This document shows, in pieces, positions 1-13,400 of a stretch of DNA of 64,000 nt. A program made the position numbers and the translations under genes. This DNA comes from Trichopria drosophilae. Taxonomy: Eukaryota; Arthropoda; Insecta; Hymenoptera; Diapriidae. Below the pieces are notes generated by a model. The model was not told the origin of the DNA and did not search any database. It saw nothing but the letters and a program-made list of their open reading frames with translations. Every line of letters starts with the position of its first letter. Position 1 is the stretch's first letter. The DNA lies in assembly GCA_030407085.1 (NCBI GenBank), contig CM059584.1, forward strand, positions 130,547,501-130,611,500. The letters are read 5' to 3'.

Positions 1-59
1 TATACTTGGTGCCATAAATCACAAGAAACAAAATGGCGACTCATATGTAACAAAAATTC

Positions 60-745
60 AAAAAAATAACAAATCGTCGAATTCGCTTGAAACTCGTTAC
101 TCGGGGGTTTTTGGGGTCGCTGGATACGAATATAATGTTTGATTTCAAAAATTCAAAATGGCGTATTCAACATGGCGACTGTACCAGCATGCGGATGACG
201 AAGTGCATTTGGTTCAACAAAAATTTGCAGATCATTTCTTTACTGAGAGCAAAACTTATATTGAGTAACAAAAGAATTCTGAGAAAAAAATGTAAATAAT
301 GCATGAGTTCAAGTTTACTTTTATTTTAATTTAAATAAATAACATTTCAACCTATTTCCAAACAGTTTCAAATAGTTAATATTTTTTCAAAACTATTTGA
401 AGTTCATTTCAATTTTTACTTTCCTAAATATTTGGATTGGATATGCGTGATTTTTATATGATATTCATACGCCACAGTGGACTATATACATTTTGTTTTT
501 TCAAAATTCAGCGTCAGTTTCAAAGTCAACGACCCTAAAAATCTTCTAGTAACAAATTTTAATCAAATACGAGCTATTTTTAAAATAGTCGTCCGCCATA
601 TTGAGTCCGCCATTTTGAATTTTTGAAATCTAGCATCATATATTAATATTCAGCGACCCCAAAAATCCTGAGAAACAAGTTTCAAGCGAATTCGAGGATT
701 TGTTATTTTGTTTTATTTTCTGTCATATATGAGCCGCCATTTTGT
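60..745. repeat. facing copies of the 'ggatccaatatggcgga' dispersed repeat
   Basis: Units at about 75-180 and 590-745 face each other, so the stretch may be one element of about 740 bp whose left end is cut by the window. Confidence 0.5.
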
Positions 746-999
746 TTCTTGTGAATGGCAGCAAGTTTAAAGGCCAATTGTCATCAATGATAATGACCTT
801 TCGATGGGCCAAGTTTCAATGAAATCCGTATGACACACCTGGAGGTTCCCTTGTAAGTTTGAAGTCCTCCATGTGCAACAACAATCATACACACATCACG
901 CTATTCGACCATAAAATACTCGCCATAACGACTGCTAAATGTGAAAAACTGTCAATCTGCCACACAAGTGGATGTTATTGTTTTCTACGACAATGATCA

Positions 1000-1380
1000 G
1001 CGATGGTTGATACGTAATTTTTTCACCACCCCGTATAAGTGCACACGACGTCGCGCCGGCCGACTGATCGCCGATTCCGTCCTCTGTTCGGCCATACTGC
1101 GACTTGTAGTCGTCGGCTGCAAGTCTCGAGCGGCGATCAGACGAGAACCTGAGAACCCGAGACTTAAAAGAAGGGGCTGCAGCCGATGGCTTCGTGACAA
1201 TGACCTTGGCTGTGCGATTCGCCCGAAGCAGGTTGGGTTGCGTTGCATTACGTCGGTGAAAAGTTAATTTACGATTAAGAATGCGGCAACTATACCAGAG
1301 AGTCAATGACTTGAGAGGCCGGTAGAGGGAAAACGAGTCGAGCGGCAACGGAAAGCTTCTAGGGATCTAAGGTGCCAGTA
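1000..1380. promoter_or_regulatory. isolated CpG-rich patch, possible promoter or first exon
   Basis: A sharp rise in G+C and CpG inside AT-rich repeats. Open frames exist on both strands (108 codons plus, 137 codons minus) but show no known domain and look like shadows of base composition. A gtgcca donor-like site occurs at about 1371 on the plus strand. Possibly a promoter or noncoding exon. Confidence 0.3.
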
Positions 1381-1768
1381 GATGTACCGCACACACGGAA
1401 ATATCGTTCGCTTTAACTGCTCTATAAATTCCACCTTTTCATTTACTGTACCGTCGTAAAAGACTTTTTTGGTGGCAAAAATGAGCCATTGTAAAGTTGG
1501 CCGGAGAGCTATTCCATCAAGTACAAGTAGGAAAAGTGGCCGCCTCGTACGAAAAAATTGCTACTTTGATAAATACGAACATCCTGTCGGAAGTACTTAT
1601 ACTCGACGATAATATGGTCGATGTTAAAAAGAACTGACATTACTACATAAATGCGTAGATGCAAGGGAAAAAGTTATTAGTAACATACACATTATTCAAA
1701 AAATATTAAAATCTATATAATTAATAAAATACATGATGTTCAGCACTTTTTCGAAGCCCCATTCCATT

Positions 1769-1840
1769 TAATCCATTAACGCCTAAGAGGACACAAATTT
1801 CACCAAGATTTTCGGAATATTTCTCGACATTAAGGTAGTT
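1769..1840. mobile_element. truncated TTAA-type element end
   Basis: A copy of the element end at 15980, sharing aggacacaaatttcaccaag and ttcggaatatttctcgacat. The copy stops shortly after. Confidence 0.5.
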
Positions 1841-2004
1841 AGAACCCAGAATATCATATGTTGACGAAAAATATTTAATAACGTTTCCAAGAATTTAATT
1901 TTCATTATTAATAATATTGTTCAAAAGTGAAAGCATTATTCTTCTTGAAAAAAAATTTAAATGTGTAAAAATAATTTGTTAAGCCACTTTTGTTATTTTT
2001 TCAA

Positions 2005-2690
2005 ATTTTTTCTGCTCCGCTGTTAAGAATTTTTTAAAAATGAACGGATTTTAACGAATCCCGGCTTATTTTTTCGAGAAAAAGATTCTCTACAACTTTA
2101 CCGCATAATTTTTTTAAGATTCTTTGTGATGAAAATGATGGGCTTTCGGAAAAAATGTCGCTGAACGAAAAGTTCTTAAATTTGATCAAGGAATACGCTA
2201 AAATTTTTTCACAATTTTTAAAACACTTTTCTTCATTTTCAAAATCGCAAAATTTTGAAAAAATATGAAAAGTCGTAGAAAATTGTGAAAAAATTTCGAA
2301 GTTTTCTTTGATCGATCCTAAGAACTTTTTGTTCCGTCACATTTTTTGCAAAAGTCTATCGTTTTCAAATAAAAAATGTCTGAACTTTTCAAAACATAAT
2401 TAAACAGGAATTTTTATATTTGAAAATGATAGACTTTCGCAAAAAATGTTGCTACTAAACTATTTTTCTACGACTTTTCGTATTTTTTCCAAATTTTGCG
2501 ATTTTGAAAATGAAGAAAAGTGTTTTAAAAATTGTGAAAAAATTTTAGCGTATTCTTTGATCAATTTTAAGAACTTTTTGTTCAGCGACATTTTTTCCGA
2601 AAGCCTATCATTTTCGAATAAAAAATTTAGGAGACTTTCTCCGTTCTTTTCATACAAATCAAAGATAGTGGATCTTATAGATTTTGGGTC
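2005..2690. mobile_element. foldback element related to the 16.3 kb copy
   Basis: The arms 2128-2290 and 2460-2630 are reverse complements (ctttcggaaaaaatgtcgct facing agcgacattttttccgaaag). Frames of 65-84 codons on both strands are a result of the repeat. The left shoulder 2005-2140 recurs at 63836-63960. Confidence 0.7.
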
Positions 2691-2699
2691 TTTCAGCTA

Positions 2700-4190
2700 A
2701 TTTCAATTTCCCGATACGATATTTCGAAAACCTGACGTGATGGGCCAAATCGGGCAACGGATTCGTTTTCAGCGCCCCAAAATCTATAAGATCCACTACC
2801 TCTGATTAAAAGAAACTCTCAAAAAATTTTTGTTGTGATCCTGTGTTATTGATTATATCGTACCAGCTTGCATTTTCGATTACCGAAATAGACGTTTTTC
2901 GAACCATGAAATTCAGTTGTTCAGTACGTAATTTTATTAACCTCCAATCAGTGAAGAAATGAATCTTGCTTTTTTATTTTCGTCAATCAGAAAATTAAAA
3001 ACCGGGCATTTTATTTTGAAACTCGCACTTTATATTAAAAGTATTTTTACAATATGTTTACAAAAATAGTACTTTTCGATACAAGTGCGTGTGTGTAAAC
3101 TACATTACACGCTAGGACATGTGACGAACAATATTTTATGCATCTGTTTTTTGTTCGTAAAGAGGAAAAATTGAGCGTGTAGTTCACTTGGATGGCAAAG
3201 ATAACATTTTTGAAACATTTTTATTTAATCTTCTATAACATTGCGTAAATCATCACAAGACTTAAGAGAGGAAATTTTGTTAAAGATTTTGTCAAACCTC
3301 ATTTAATTACTTTTAGATAATGAAAGTGTGAATTGCATTGCTGGAATTTCACTATGTAAACCAAAAGCCGAAAGTTTGTCTTGTTAAATATTTATCAAAC
3401 ATAAAATCAATCAACGTTCGTAGTCGTTATTGTTCAAAATTACATAGGCATGGAATTGCAGTAAAAAACGAGTCAGCAAAAATTTAGTAGAAATCGAGTC
3501 AAAATAACAGCATAAAACGATTCCCAATTTCAATAAAATCAAACTGATTTCATTCTAAATCCCCTGCCTAAACGATCGAAAAATATCAGAAAAAAGAATC
3601 AAATTTCAATATCTCCCAGGCATTATGCCGATTCTCGGCTGCATAATGGAAAACGAATTTTGCAAATTAAGAAAACGATCGCTCGTGAACTCGATGAAAA
3701 ATGGATTTATAACTTGCTCGAATCAGCGACATTACGAGCTTGGAGCTTCGACGCAAACGGCAGAATAAAAAGGCACCGAATATGGGTATATGTATAGGTA
3801 TACGTGTGCAAGACGAGTGTTTGGCGGGAAGGAAATGCCACTAGAGTAGTGCAATCGTAAAAGGCTTTTTCCCAAAGCCCCTTGGAAAATACGTTCTTAC
3901 ACATATGCAAGTCTAATACATTCTGATCTATTTCTTGATGAAAAAACTTAATTTTATGGTATTAGAAATGAAATGCTTCAAAGTGAGTGCGAAGACTTTT
4001 TAACCACTTCAGTGGTAGCTGTTTAAAAAAAAAAGTGCCAGAAGTGGTACAGCCCTGTACTTAAGATATCGAAAAACGGTGAAACACGGGTTCCATTTTT
4101 TCCTAAAATATATCATTTAACATTTAATTAATCAATTCATCATTTTTCAAAGCCTCGTATTTTTTTTCCGGTAGAGTGGCACGGTAATGT
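2700..4190. other. no recognisable gene
   Basis: AT-rich sequence without domains, repeats of note or convincing splice structure. Confidence 0.4.
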
Positions 4191-4196
4191 AAAAAG

Positions 4197-4515
4197 AGTA
4201 CGGAGAAAAATAATCAGCAAAATCAGCCGAAAAATCCGCAGATTCTACCAAATTTATCCTATAGGGACAGCTGTTGGAATTCCGTTAGGGTTAGCCGATA
4301 ATTTCAGCTAAATTTACTGAAAAAGTCCGCAAATTTAACGGAACAAATCTGCTAATGTAGCGGAAATTTAGAGCTAAGCGCGAATTGAGTAGGGTTAAGG
4401 CTACATTAGCGGAATCAAAACAGCTAAAATTGCATATATTTTCGGCAATTCCAGCCGAAAATTTTAGCTGTTATGAATCAGCTAATCCAGCGGAGTCATT
4501 TTTCTCCATGAGTGG
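4197..4515. repeat. short repeat region with facing ggagaaaaat ends and agcggaa/cagctaa words
   Basis: acggagaaaaataatcagc at the left faces gtcatttttctccatg at the right. Words like cagctaa and tagcgga recur in both orientations. Probably a small MITE; no coding content. Confidence 0.4.
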
Positions 4516-4519
4516 TTTG

Positions 4520-7260
4520 AACCGTTTTTATGTAAGGAATACACTCATGCTTTACTTTTTTTGAAATCTCGAAACGCACTTTTTCCAAACGATGAAATGT
4601 AAAAAAATGTTTTCTTTATAAAAATTTAGTTTCTTTTATTTTTGTTTTTATATTTCATTTCAGGAGGCAGGCACCTTCTTAAAAATGACATGGGTTGAAA
4701 GTACAATATCAAATGATAGTACAGAAAAATTTGTGCGGTCTTTCATAAACAAGCACATTTTATTTTTTGGTCGAAAGAAAAGAAATATAGGACAGTTTCC
4801 TGCACAAATCTTTAAATATGACGAATTTCAATTTTTGTCACGCAAAACTAATTATTCTCCATCCACCAAAACTATTGTATGATATTTTCCAACATTTAAT
4901 TCATATCAAACAAATTTTTTTTTTTTTATCAATTGTATTAAATTCGTCTTGTAAATATACAGTTTCCTAAATATTAAAAGTATCGCGGAATTCCTCATAT
5001 CTTGTCAGTATAAAAAAAGCTACATTTTGATAATACTAACCGATATTGATCAGGATTTTAAAAAAACGGTACTTTTTGCATCATGGGAAATATGAAATGT
5101 CTATTTCAGACGTAAATGCCCGTGGTGATTTGATTATGATGAATGAATAATATGAAAATTTGGGTGGTTTCAATAACTAGCAAACCGAAATGAAATCCAA
5201 ATATAAAATGTTCTAATACATTTCAATAGAAATTTGGTTGAATTTAGTCACAACTTCTAGTTCAACGTTATTATACTCTTTTTAAGATAAAAAATAAACA
5301 AAATAAAGTCTTTTTGGCTTTGCCCTAGTTTCTACCGCATTCTTTATGTTACGTGTGAAGTAAATGAAGCTGAGATAAATCGCAAACTGGAACATGGTTT
5401 CAAATGGAGATATTTCCCTTAATTGACAAAAGTAAAAACCAATACGGAAGTTCCTGGCTCTACTACCGAGGAGAGAAAAAGTAAGACCCAAGTCTTCTCA
5501 TTCCCAGTTCGAAGTGTCTGATGTAACTTTTTAAATCAACTTTCAAAACCCGCACCCAATGAAAATATTCGAAATTAATCCGATAATTTATGAGAAGAAT
5601 TTAAATGTTGAATTTTTACATTACAAAATCTCTGACTTATGATTATTAAACGTTTAAAAAGAATGGCTGGCTGTTAAAGCGTGCAAATTCACGATACTAA
5701 AAACCTACGATGTTGAACCGAACCAGCAGTGATGCCATTACCTGATCAAAAAATTGTAAAATCAATCATCCATTAGCAAGGCCAAAAAATTGCACGGTTG
5801 TCATATCTATGTTAGTTTCTCTAGATCTAAAATAAATAACTAAATAATCAAACACGATAATTGTATTTAACAAAACCAAGAATAAACCTCTAAGTAATAA
5901 AAGTAACCTGGAGATTCATTTTTATACTATGATTTTTCATTACAAGATACCTTATATGAAAATTATGTTTCGACTTTTCTCCCTAGGGAGCAAAATAGTA
6001 TTTTGCGCTCCGAGTATGCGAAAAGTATATTTCCATCTTATATATTTCTCAAAATTTTGTTGTCCGATGACATTTTTGAATACTTTTGCAATTAATGTGA
6101 TATAGATTTTTTTTAAATGTAGATCTGTATTGCGTGATAGAACATTCTTTTAATGAAAACCGAATTTAGACTTGTTGAAAAATCTTAAAAATTCAAATAC
6201 ACAATAATTTTTTTCGGTTAGATTTATTTTTTATGGCATTTTAATTGTCAGCAAGTGAATATTTCAAATTAAAAAAAAAATCATGTAATCCATTTGTCAA
6301 AAGCAATGTTCCCTAATGATAATAATGCAATAATTATTTTCAAAGACACAATGGTAAAAGTTTTAGACTGAAGAAGTTGAAAAAACTGCAAATAATTAAA
6401 ATTTATTCAATTCTCTCAAGGGCACTCGTTTCAATATTTGAACAGATCTTATTCAAAGCTTAATTGGCACGAATTCTGTATTCAAATATTATTTCGTCGA
6501 AGAAGTCGATGTTTAAAACTTAATATTTAAAGAGTATAATACTATATACTTATGTAGCATTTTTTAGGTAAAAAACAAACTTTGGTTAATTTGAAACGTA
6601 ATTTTTTTCGGTGTAGGAACGCATCATTAATCCTTTTATAATCTAAGTGATTAAAACTGACATTCCACCATAAAACAATAATTTATTAATGAACTGTGGA
6701 TGGTTGAAGGAAATACAACCGAGCCATTACTCATTAAGAAATGCAATTGTGTGGAATACACGAGTTATATACTACTTGATAGCGTCAGTCAAAACCCATT
6801 TATAACGTGTTTGAACGTTTCAAAAACCGCTATTTCCCGAAAGGCTGAAACACCTGTGCTAGAGGGGTTTTCCGGAATCGGAGCAAACGACCGTGTAGCA
6901 ATTTCTCAAGTGGCGGCGGTAGGCGCTCAAACTTGTGAATGAAACGGAACATTAGTCATTAGCGGATACTCAAAGACCGTAGAGCTAATAATACGTTGGT
7001 CGTGCTGATATTTTCATTACATCATAGTCGCGTGTACCGACACAGCTAATCTGTGATGACGAGATTTCCAGATGGCTGATATCAGGATCCAAGACTTTTT
7101 TAGCGATTGAGAGTGTCTAGGTCGATAAACTTTGCATTGTTGCGAGATTGTGACAAATTATCCAATTTTTGCGGACGACTGTGCACTGCCTCCGCTAAAT
7201 AAACGAAATCTAGCGTTCGTTCACATGAAGGAAAACAATTTGGAAGCTGAACAACAAAAG
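4520..7260. other. no recognisable gene
   Basis: AT-rich. The 80-codon frame at 6700-6942 and a few others of 60-70 codons show no known domain. Confidence 0.4.
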
Positions 7261-7264
7261 CACG

Positions 7265-7668
7265 TAGAATTTTCGTTTTTGAGTTTTAAACCGAGTTTTA
7301 AACAAATTTTCATTGCCGACATTTTGAGGTCGTTACAATGAAGTGAGGTATAAAACAAATTTTTTTTTTTAATTAAATATTTTGACCACCTTTGAGCATA
7401 GAATCCTATATTCTATATCAATAGAATCTCAATATTCTAATAGATCGTAAAAAAATTGGAAGAATAAATATTTCATAATTTTGTTCAAGCTTGGCGCCGT
7501 ATTGGTATTTCTGATAACTGAAACTCAATTTTGACCTCGAAACCTTCAAGAGCGACCTTGAAAATAACAGGATATGAAACTTTCAATTTTTTTCAACCTA
7601 GATTTTGATTCGAAATGCTTGCATGATATTGAAGCGAAAAAAGTGTCTTTTGGGCGTTAATGGGTTAA
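7265..7668. mobile_element. half copy of the TTAA foldback family
   Basis: This matches one arm of the 10.96-12.26 kb element: ggtcgtta(c/g)aatga, ctcaatattctaatag, actcaattttgacctcg, and the end gggcgttaatgggttaa. The other arm is absent. Confidence 0.6.
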
Positions 7669-7669
7669 A

Positions 7670-10600
7670 ACAAGGATAAACGTCGGTTCTCAGATTTATA
7701 ACACACCTGTATTATTACGTAATTCGAGGTGCTAAAACGAATATCATAGCGAAAACTGAAGAATCGTCGTTTGTCCTTGTTTTACTGTATCAATTTTTCA
7801 CAGCTCTGGCGATTTTTTAAAATTTTGATAGTCTACTAAGTGTACTGGAATCGAATTAAAAAAGATTATTCGATGTGCTTTTCACCTTTGATTTAAATAT
7901 CTATTAAGCATAACACCAAACGTATAAATTTAGTATCTGAAAACGATTTGAAAAAGCTATTGAAAAGACGGGGGTTTTCTGTTTTTTGCGTTTATTTCGA
8001 AAAATATGCAGCAGTCGTAAGAATGTTTAAAAAAATATAAAGAGCATCGAATTTTCCATAAAACATGTATTATAGGCGTAACTGAATGTAATCGGTTTGG
8101 TAAATGTTTTTGCAGACCATTAACAAACCGAACGATTAGATCCATATTAAAAATCCGGATTGTTAGAATAACAAATATTTAAAACAGCAATTCCTTTTTT
8201 CCGTGGCGTACAAATGAGTTTTTACGATCACGCGAAGTACTCGTAAACCAGACTGGATCTTTGGTGAGTTAACATAGACTCTGATCAAGCACCGAATACG
8301 ATTTCATTTGCAGATTAGATTAGTTTCTGCTTTATTTCCACGATCGTTATGTTGATCTAAGATAAAAAAAAATCTTTTGGGTAAACGAAATGCAGTATTG
8401 CTAAAATCGTTTTCTGCAACAATAAGTAAAGTAATGTAAAATAAAATGTTCATTTTCATTTGCATGTGCAAAAATGTATTTTTTGTTACAAGTATGGGTA
8501 AAATGCGAAAGAAAAATGTCAAAAGTGCGAAAAAAAGCATTTTAAATGATTTTTTTACTCTTTGATAAGAGTAATTTGCACTTCAGAAAATGGAAAAATA
8601 CACTTTCGAAATGAAATGTCAGTTTAAAGGAATGAAAATTATTTCTTCTGCATGTGTAGCCTATTTTTTACTATATACATAAAGAGAGAAAATCACACTT
8701 TGAAAGGAATGCATTGAAAAAAGAAACCATTCACTTTTTGGCAAGAATGACCCATTTTCCTCTACTTCGTTTTTATACCTGCGAGAACGAAATTCCATTC
8801 TTCAAAAGTAAAAATTCTAAAACTCACCGCCCAGAGAATATTTTTTCATTCCAACAAATTTATCGAACGCCATACGGAAAGATAGTAAATATTTGACAAT
8901 TGATTTCAAATAAATGGAATTAATAATTACATTCATCGATTGCAGAATTTCTTTTCTTTAAAATCATTCATGTTTCTACTGATAAATAGTAAAAATTAAA
9001 ACATATAACTTGCTTGTATTGGTCGAGATTTTCGGATTCGGAATACACGTTCCACAGAGATATCAAAGCCGTAGGCATATAATTTTAATATTTTTAAATA
9101 AAAAAAATACAACGATTATTTATCATTAAAATTTGAAAAATGTCAAAAATCTGCCTTACATAAAGAAAAGTATCCTAAAATGTATATGATACATTTTATC
9201 GTATTATTTACGGTAATATTTTTTATTTTTTATTAAAAATGCAAAAATATTTTTTGTATTAGTCAAAAGTCCATGTAACAAATAGATGAAATATGATTAC
9301 CGCCTTCGAAAAGAAATGATAAAATCGTAAAAGGTTATTGACCTCAGACATCAGACGTCAAACTTATTGAATTTTGTTCACCAACCCTTCCATCACTCAC
9401 AGAAAAATTTAATAAATATTTCCAAGTCATCCGTCGTTTTAGAAACACATGCTCACAAAGAAATATTGTGATTTTAGCATATTCAATTTCCCTGGTTGAT
9501 TCTGCCAGTAGGCAAAAATCTAAATTGAAGCAAGTATAGGCTGAAGATAAAATAAACACAGACATTCTGAAATGTAATACTTTTGTTATGATAACAAATA
9601 TTATTCTGAACTCGAAGAAAAAGAATAACGGGACGACCACTGTGCCGTAGAAAACTTGATACATTGTAGTCAACAATAAACGTTTAAAATAGTTTCCTAA
9701 TAACTTTATGTTTGTTGTGTTATAAAATTATCGTTCATAAGAAATTGTAATTACACTAAAGATAAATTACCTTAACATGTAACCTTTACCATGTATGAAA
9801 TGTAAACACCAGCGTTAAAAATAACCTTATTTCAATTTTGCTGTAAATGCATTCATGTCAAGAGACAGCAACGTCTCCTTTAGGTCGTATTCCTAAACAT
9901 CTACTAGTATTTCCGAATAACTTTTGCAATTACTTAGAAATGTTCTGCACAAACTTTACGGAACTTTTAGAATACACTTGGGTCAAAATGTAAACGTCCA
10001 TTACTGGTAACAACATGACACTCGTCTTGCGCATTGCTAAGGCTCTTGTCTGAATAATCAAGTTAGAGTACCCATTATTTATTAAAATGACATTTTCCGA
10101 GTAGAGGTAAGTAAGCTGAACATAAATTAGTTATGTATCGCTAGTGAATAGCAAGTGCATTTTTATTGATGCAAACGCCGAACGCATTTGAAGACCTTAT
10201 CATTGTTTTGAATTCTGCAATTATTTAAAGTTTATTCCTTACTTCGCCTTACCGTTATTTGCATAGAACGCTGCTAGCCAAACCTTGTTTATTTTTCGAC
10301 AGGGTTTTATGTATATTTAAAATAATTCAGTCTAAAGGGATGGAATTGAAATCGATAATGCATTTCCAAATTATAATAATTTAAACCATTTTATTAATTT
10401 TTCTTAATAATTTTAGAGATAGAATGTGCTTACTATAAGCCTAATTTTTATCGAAAGTAACTTTCAGTGTGCTATTTCTCTACACTGCAACATTATGCGA
10501 GACCTTTCATTATAAACGTCATCCGAAGTGGGTAAACCCGAAAAACTGGAATCAAGATATAAACAAAGAGTTTTTCACCTACAATGTTTTGTAAATTTAC

Positions 10601-10955
10601 AATTTTACATAAAATTATCTTAATGCATACACTCAGAGAAATACTATTAGGATGTAATCTAAGAATAATATGAAAAATGACTATTCTCGCTATTCTTTAA
10701 TATAATTTGATATTGTTTTGCAATAGAATTTTCTGAAGCAGCCAAACTGTAGCGCCAAAGAATTCTTGCAGGCTAGTTACGTTTGTCGCCGTTAGGCGCA
10801 AGTCCGAGTAACCCACTGGTTCCCGTTATAGAAATGAGTTTTCATTCAATCAAAAGCAGATACAATAGCAAACTTTAGTGATGCATATAGAATGTTATAT
10901 GCGGACAGGTGGAATTCCCATATTTTCACCATTTCACCATAGAAATTTTTCCATT
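7670..10955. other. no recognisable gene
   Basis: AT-rich. The longest frame, 110 codons at 9676-9344 minus, has no recognisable domain and reads as chance. Confidence 0.4.
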
Positions 10956-10959
10956 TTAT

Positions 10960-12257
10960 TTAACTCATTAACGCCTGAAATGACAATTTTTATACTTCAT
11001 TTTCAATGAAGTATTTCGCATCAAAATCAAAGTTGAAAACAATTGAGAGGTGCGTATCCTAGTATTTTCGAGGTCCCTCTTCAAGATTCCGAGATCAAAA
11101 TTGAGTTTCAGCCATCAGAAATTCATATATGGCGCCGAATATGAAAAAAATTTCCAAAAAATTGGCAATTTTTTATACTTATCAATTTTTGTTGAGCTAT
11201 TAGAATATTGGGATTCTATTGAAACTCTGAACAAAGGTGAACGAAATACTTCAATTTTAAGGAAAAATTTTACTTTTATACCCCACATCATTGTAACGAC
11301 CTCAAAATGACGTCAACAATGGAAATTTCTTTGGAAAATTTCTGAACGTTCTAACTCAAAAACTACATGCTGTTATAAAAAAATGCTAAGAATGAAAAGT
11401 TCTTAGAATTAATCGAGAAGTATAGTGGAATTTTTTCAGATTTTTGTGATGACATTTTGAGAAATTTTTCTTCAAAATCATAATTTATTTATGAAAAATT
11501 CTGAAAAAAAATTTGGCGTATTCACTTATGAATTCTACGAGTTTTTTTGTTCTTTGCAATTTTTTTCAAAAGTTAATAGTTTTTTTGGGGGAAAAATCCT
11601 AAACTATAATATTTGAAATTCATTTCCTCGAAAACTATCAACTTTTCGAAAAAATTGCAAAGAACAAATATCTCTTAGAATTCATCAGAGAATACACTAA
11701 ATTTTTTTCAGAATTTTTTGTAAATAAATTACAATTTTGAAAAAATGTTGAAAAAAAATGTCTCAAAATGTCATCAAAAAATTTTGAAAAAATTCCACTA
11801 TATCGCTTGATGAATTTTAAGAACTTTTCATTCTGGGCATTTTTTTTCCAAAAGTTCGTAGTTTTTGAGTTAGAGCGTCCAGAAATTTCTCAAAGACATT
11901 TTCATTGTTGACGCTATTTTTAGGTCGTTAGAATGATGTAGCGTATAAAAGTAAAATATTTCCTTAAAATTGAAGTATTTTGTTCACCTTTGTTCAGAGT
12001 TTCAATAGAATCCCAATATTCTAATAGCTCGAAAAAAATTGATAAGTATACAAAATTCCCAATTTTTTGGAAATTTTTTTCATATTCGGCGCCATATTGC
12101 AATTTCTGATGGCTGAAACTCAATTTTGACCTCGGAATCTTGAAGAGCGACCTCGAAAACAGTAGGATACGCAATTGTTTTCAACTTTGATTTTGATACG
12201 AAATACTTGATTGAAAATGAAGTATAAAAACTGTCATTTCAGGCGTTAATGGGTTAA
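10960..12257. mobile_element. 1.3 kb foldback element with TTAA target duplication
   Basis: Ends read TTAACTCATTAACGCCTGAA and its near complement, TTCAGGCGTTAATGGGTTAA. The whole element folds on itself around about 11609. Each arm keeps an 84-86 codon open frame (11050-11310 plus, 12174-11920 minus) translating to near-identical peptides that begin MRIL(V/L)FSRSLFKIPRSKLSF. I recognise no protein family; the frames may be a by-product of arm identity. TTAA ends suggest mobilisation by a piggyBac-type transposase. Confidence 0.8.
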
Positions 12258-12979
12258 GGTAACTTCCTATAAAATTTCTCTTGGTGTATAATACATTTTT
12301 TAATTCAGCAAAGAAAAATATCATGACTATTGCTGAAAAAGTTGAGTAACAAATTGTGACTGAAAAACTTACTTATGAAAAGGATAAAATAAAATTATTT
12401 TCATTTAGTTAAAAATTCAAGTATTTAGGAACTCACTTTCGTGTTATTAAGAAAAAATTCTATTTTTTGAACTTCGGAAGCGGCAACTTGTAGGTTGTAA
12501 TCAATAATTGAATGAAAGAGTCTTTTATTGTTCCATAAAAAAACGGTTGGAATGAAGTGGAACGCGACGACGATTGTTCATTCTGCAAAAATACCAACAC
12601 GATAGAGTTCGTGTTCGAAGGAATTAAGAAGCGTTATTGTATTCCACAGGTAACCATAGGCGTCATCGGTAAGTTCGAAAATTACTTCCTACATCGTGGA
12701 TACCCATCGGCAAGAAATTGCAAAATTGCTCAGAACCGTTTAAACTATAGTTACGTCTTAGTTCACTGTAGTTAATGTCAGAACAGCGATTTTCAATTTT
12801 TTGTTTGTGTTTCTTTTAGCCGATACAATTAGCGCCGGTATATATTCTCAACGGTATTCGTAATGGCAAACAAAATAATGTTATTTTACATTCGATAATT
12901 CTGTCATATTTTTATATTTGTACTGTTTTGGGACGTTTGCAAGGAATGTTCATGGAATTTTTTAAATTTGTGATGTGTT

Positions 12980-13400
12980 AGGTTTAAGTTTTTCTTATAC
13001 TTTTCAGAGTTGATTCTGACAGGGTTTTGCTCCAGAATTATGTACACCAAAATAACCAATTGGACCTTGTTTTTGAGATATTGAAGGTCGAAGGAGTAAA
13101 CAACCGTGCTTTTCGACATTTTTCATATCAATACTATAGAATGCGACACAACCGAATCAAAAATGGCAGATCTAATATGTCCGATGAACTTTTTGAACCC
13201 CTTTGACCTTCAATTTTGGAGAAAAGTAGGGCCAATTCAATATTTTGTTGCGCATTTCAGAATTGACTCTTACTGGTTGGTCAACATCGTTTTTTTGAAC
13301 GGTGAATAGTTGCCGAAAAATTTTGACCTTCAATGTCTCATAAACTAGATCCAATTGGCTATTGTGGCGGCCATATTTTGATTGTGGAGCAAAAATTCTA
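12980..13400. repeat. facing duplicated segments around a dispersed repeat
   Basis: ttgaccttcaat and agaattgactcttac-type words recur in both orientations. Short frames on both strands follow from this symmetry. No gene. Confidence 0.4.

Noticed and set aside
12557..12775. 72-codon frame with CSFCKNTN and KKRYCIP
   Set aside because: Starts at a non-ATG codon, no family recognised, no splice support.
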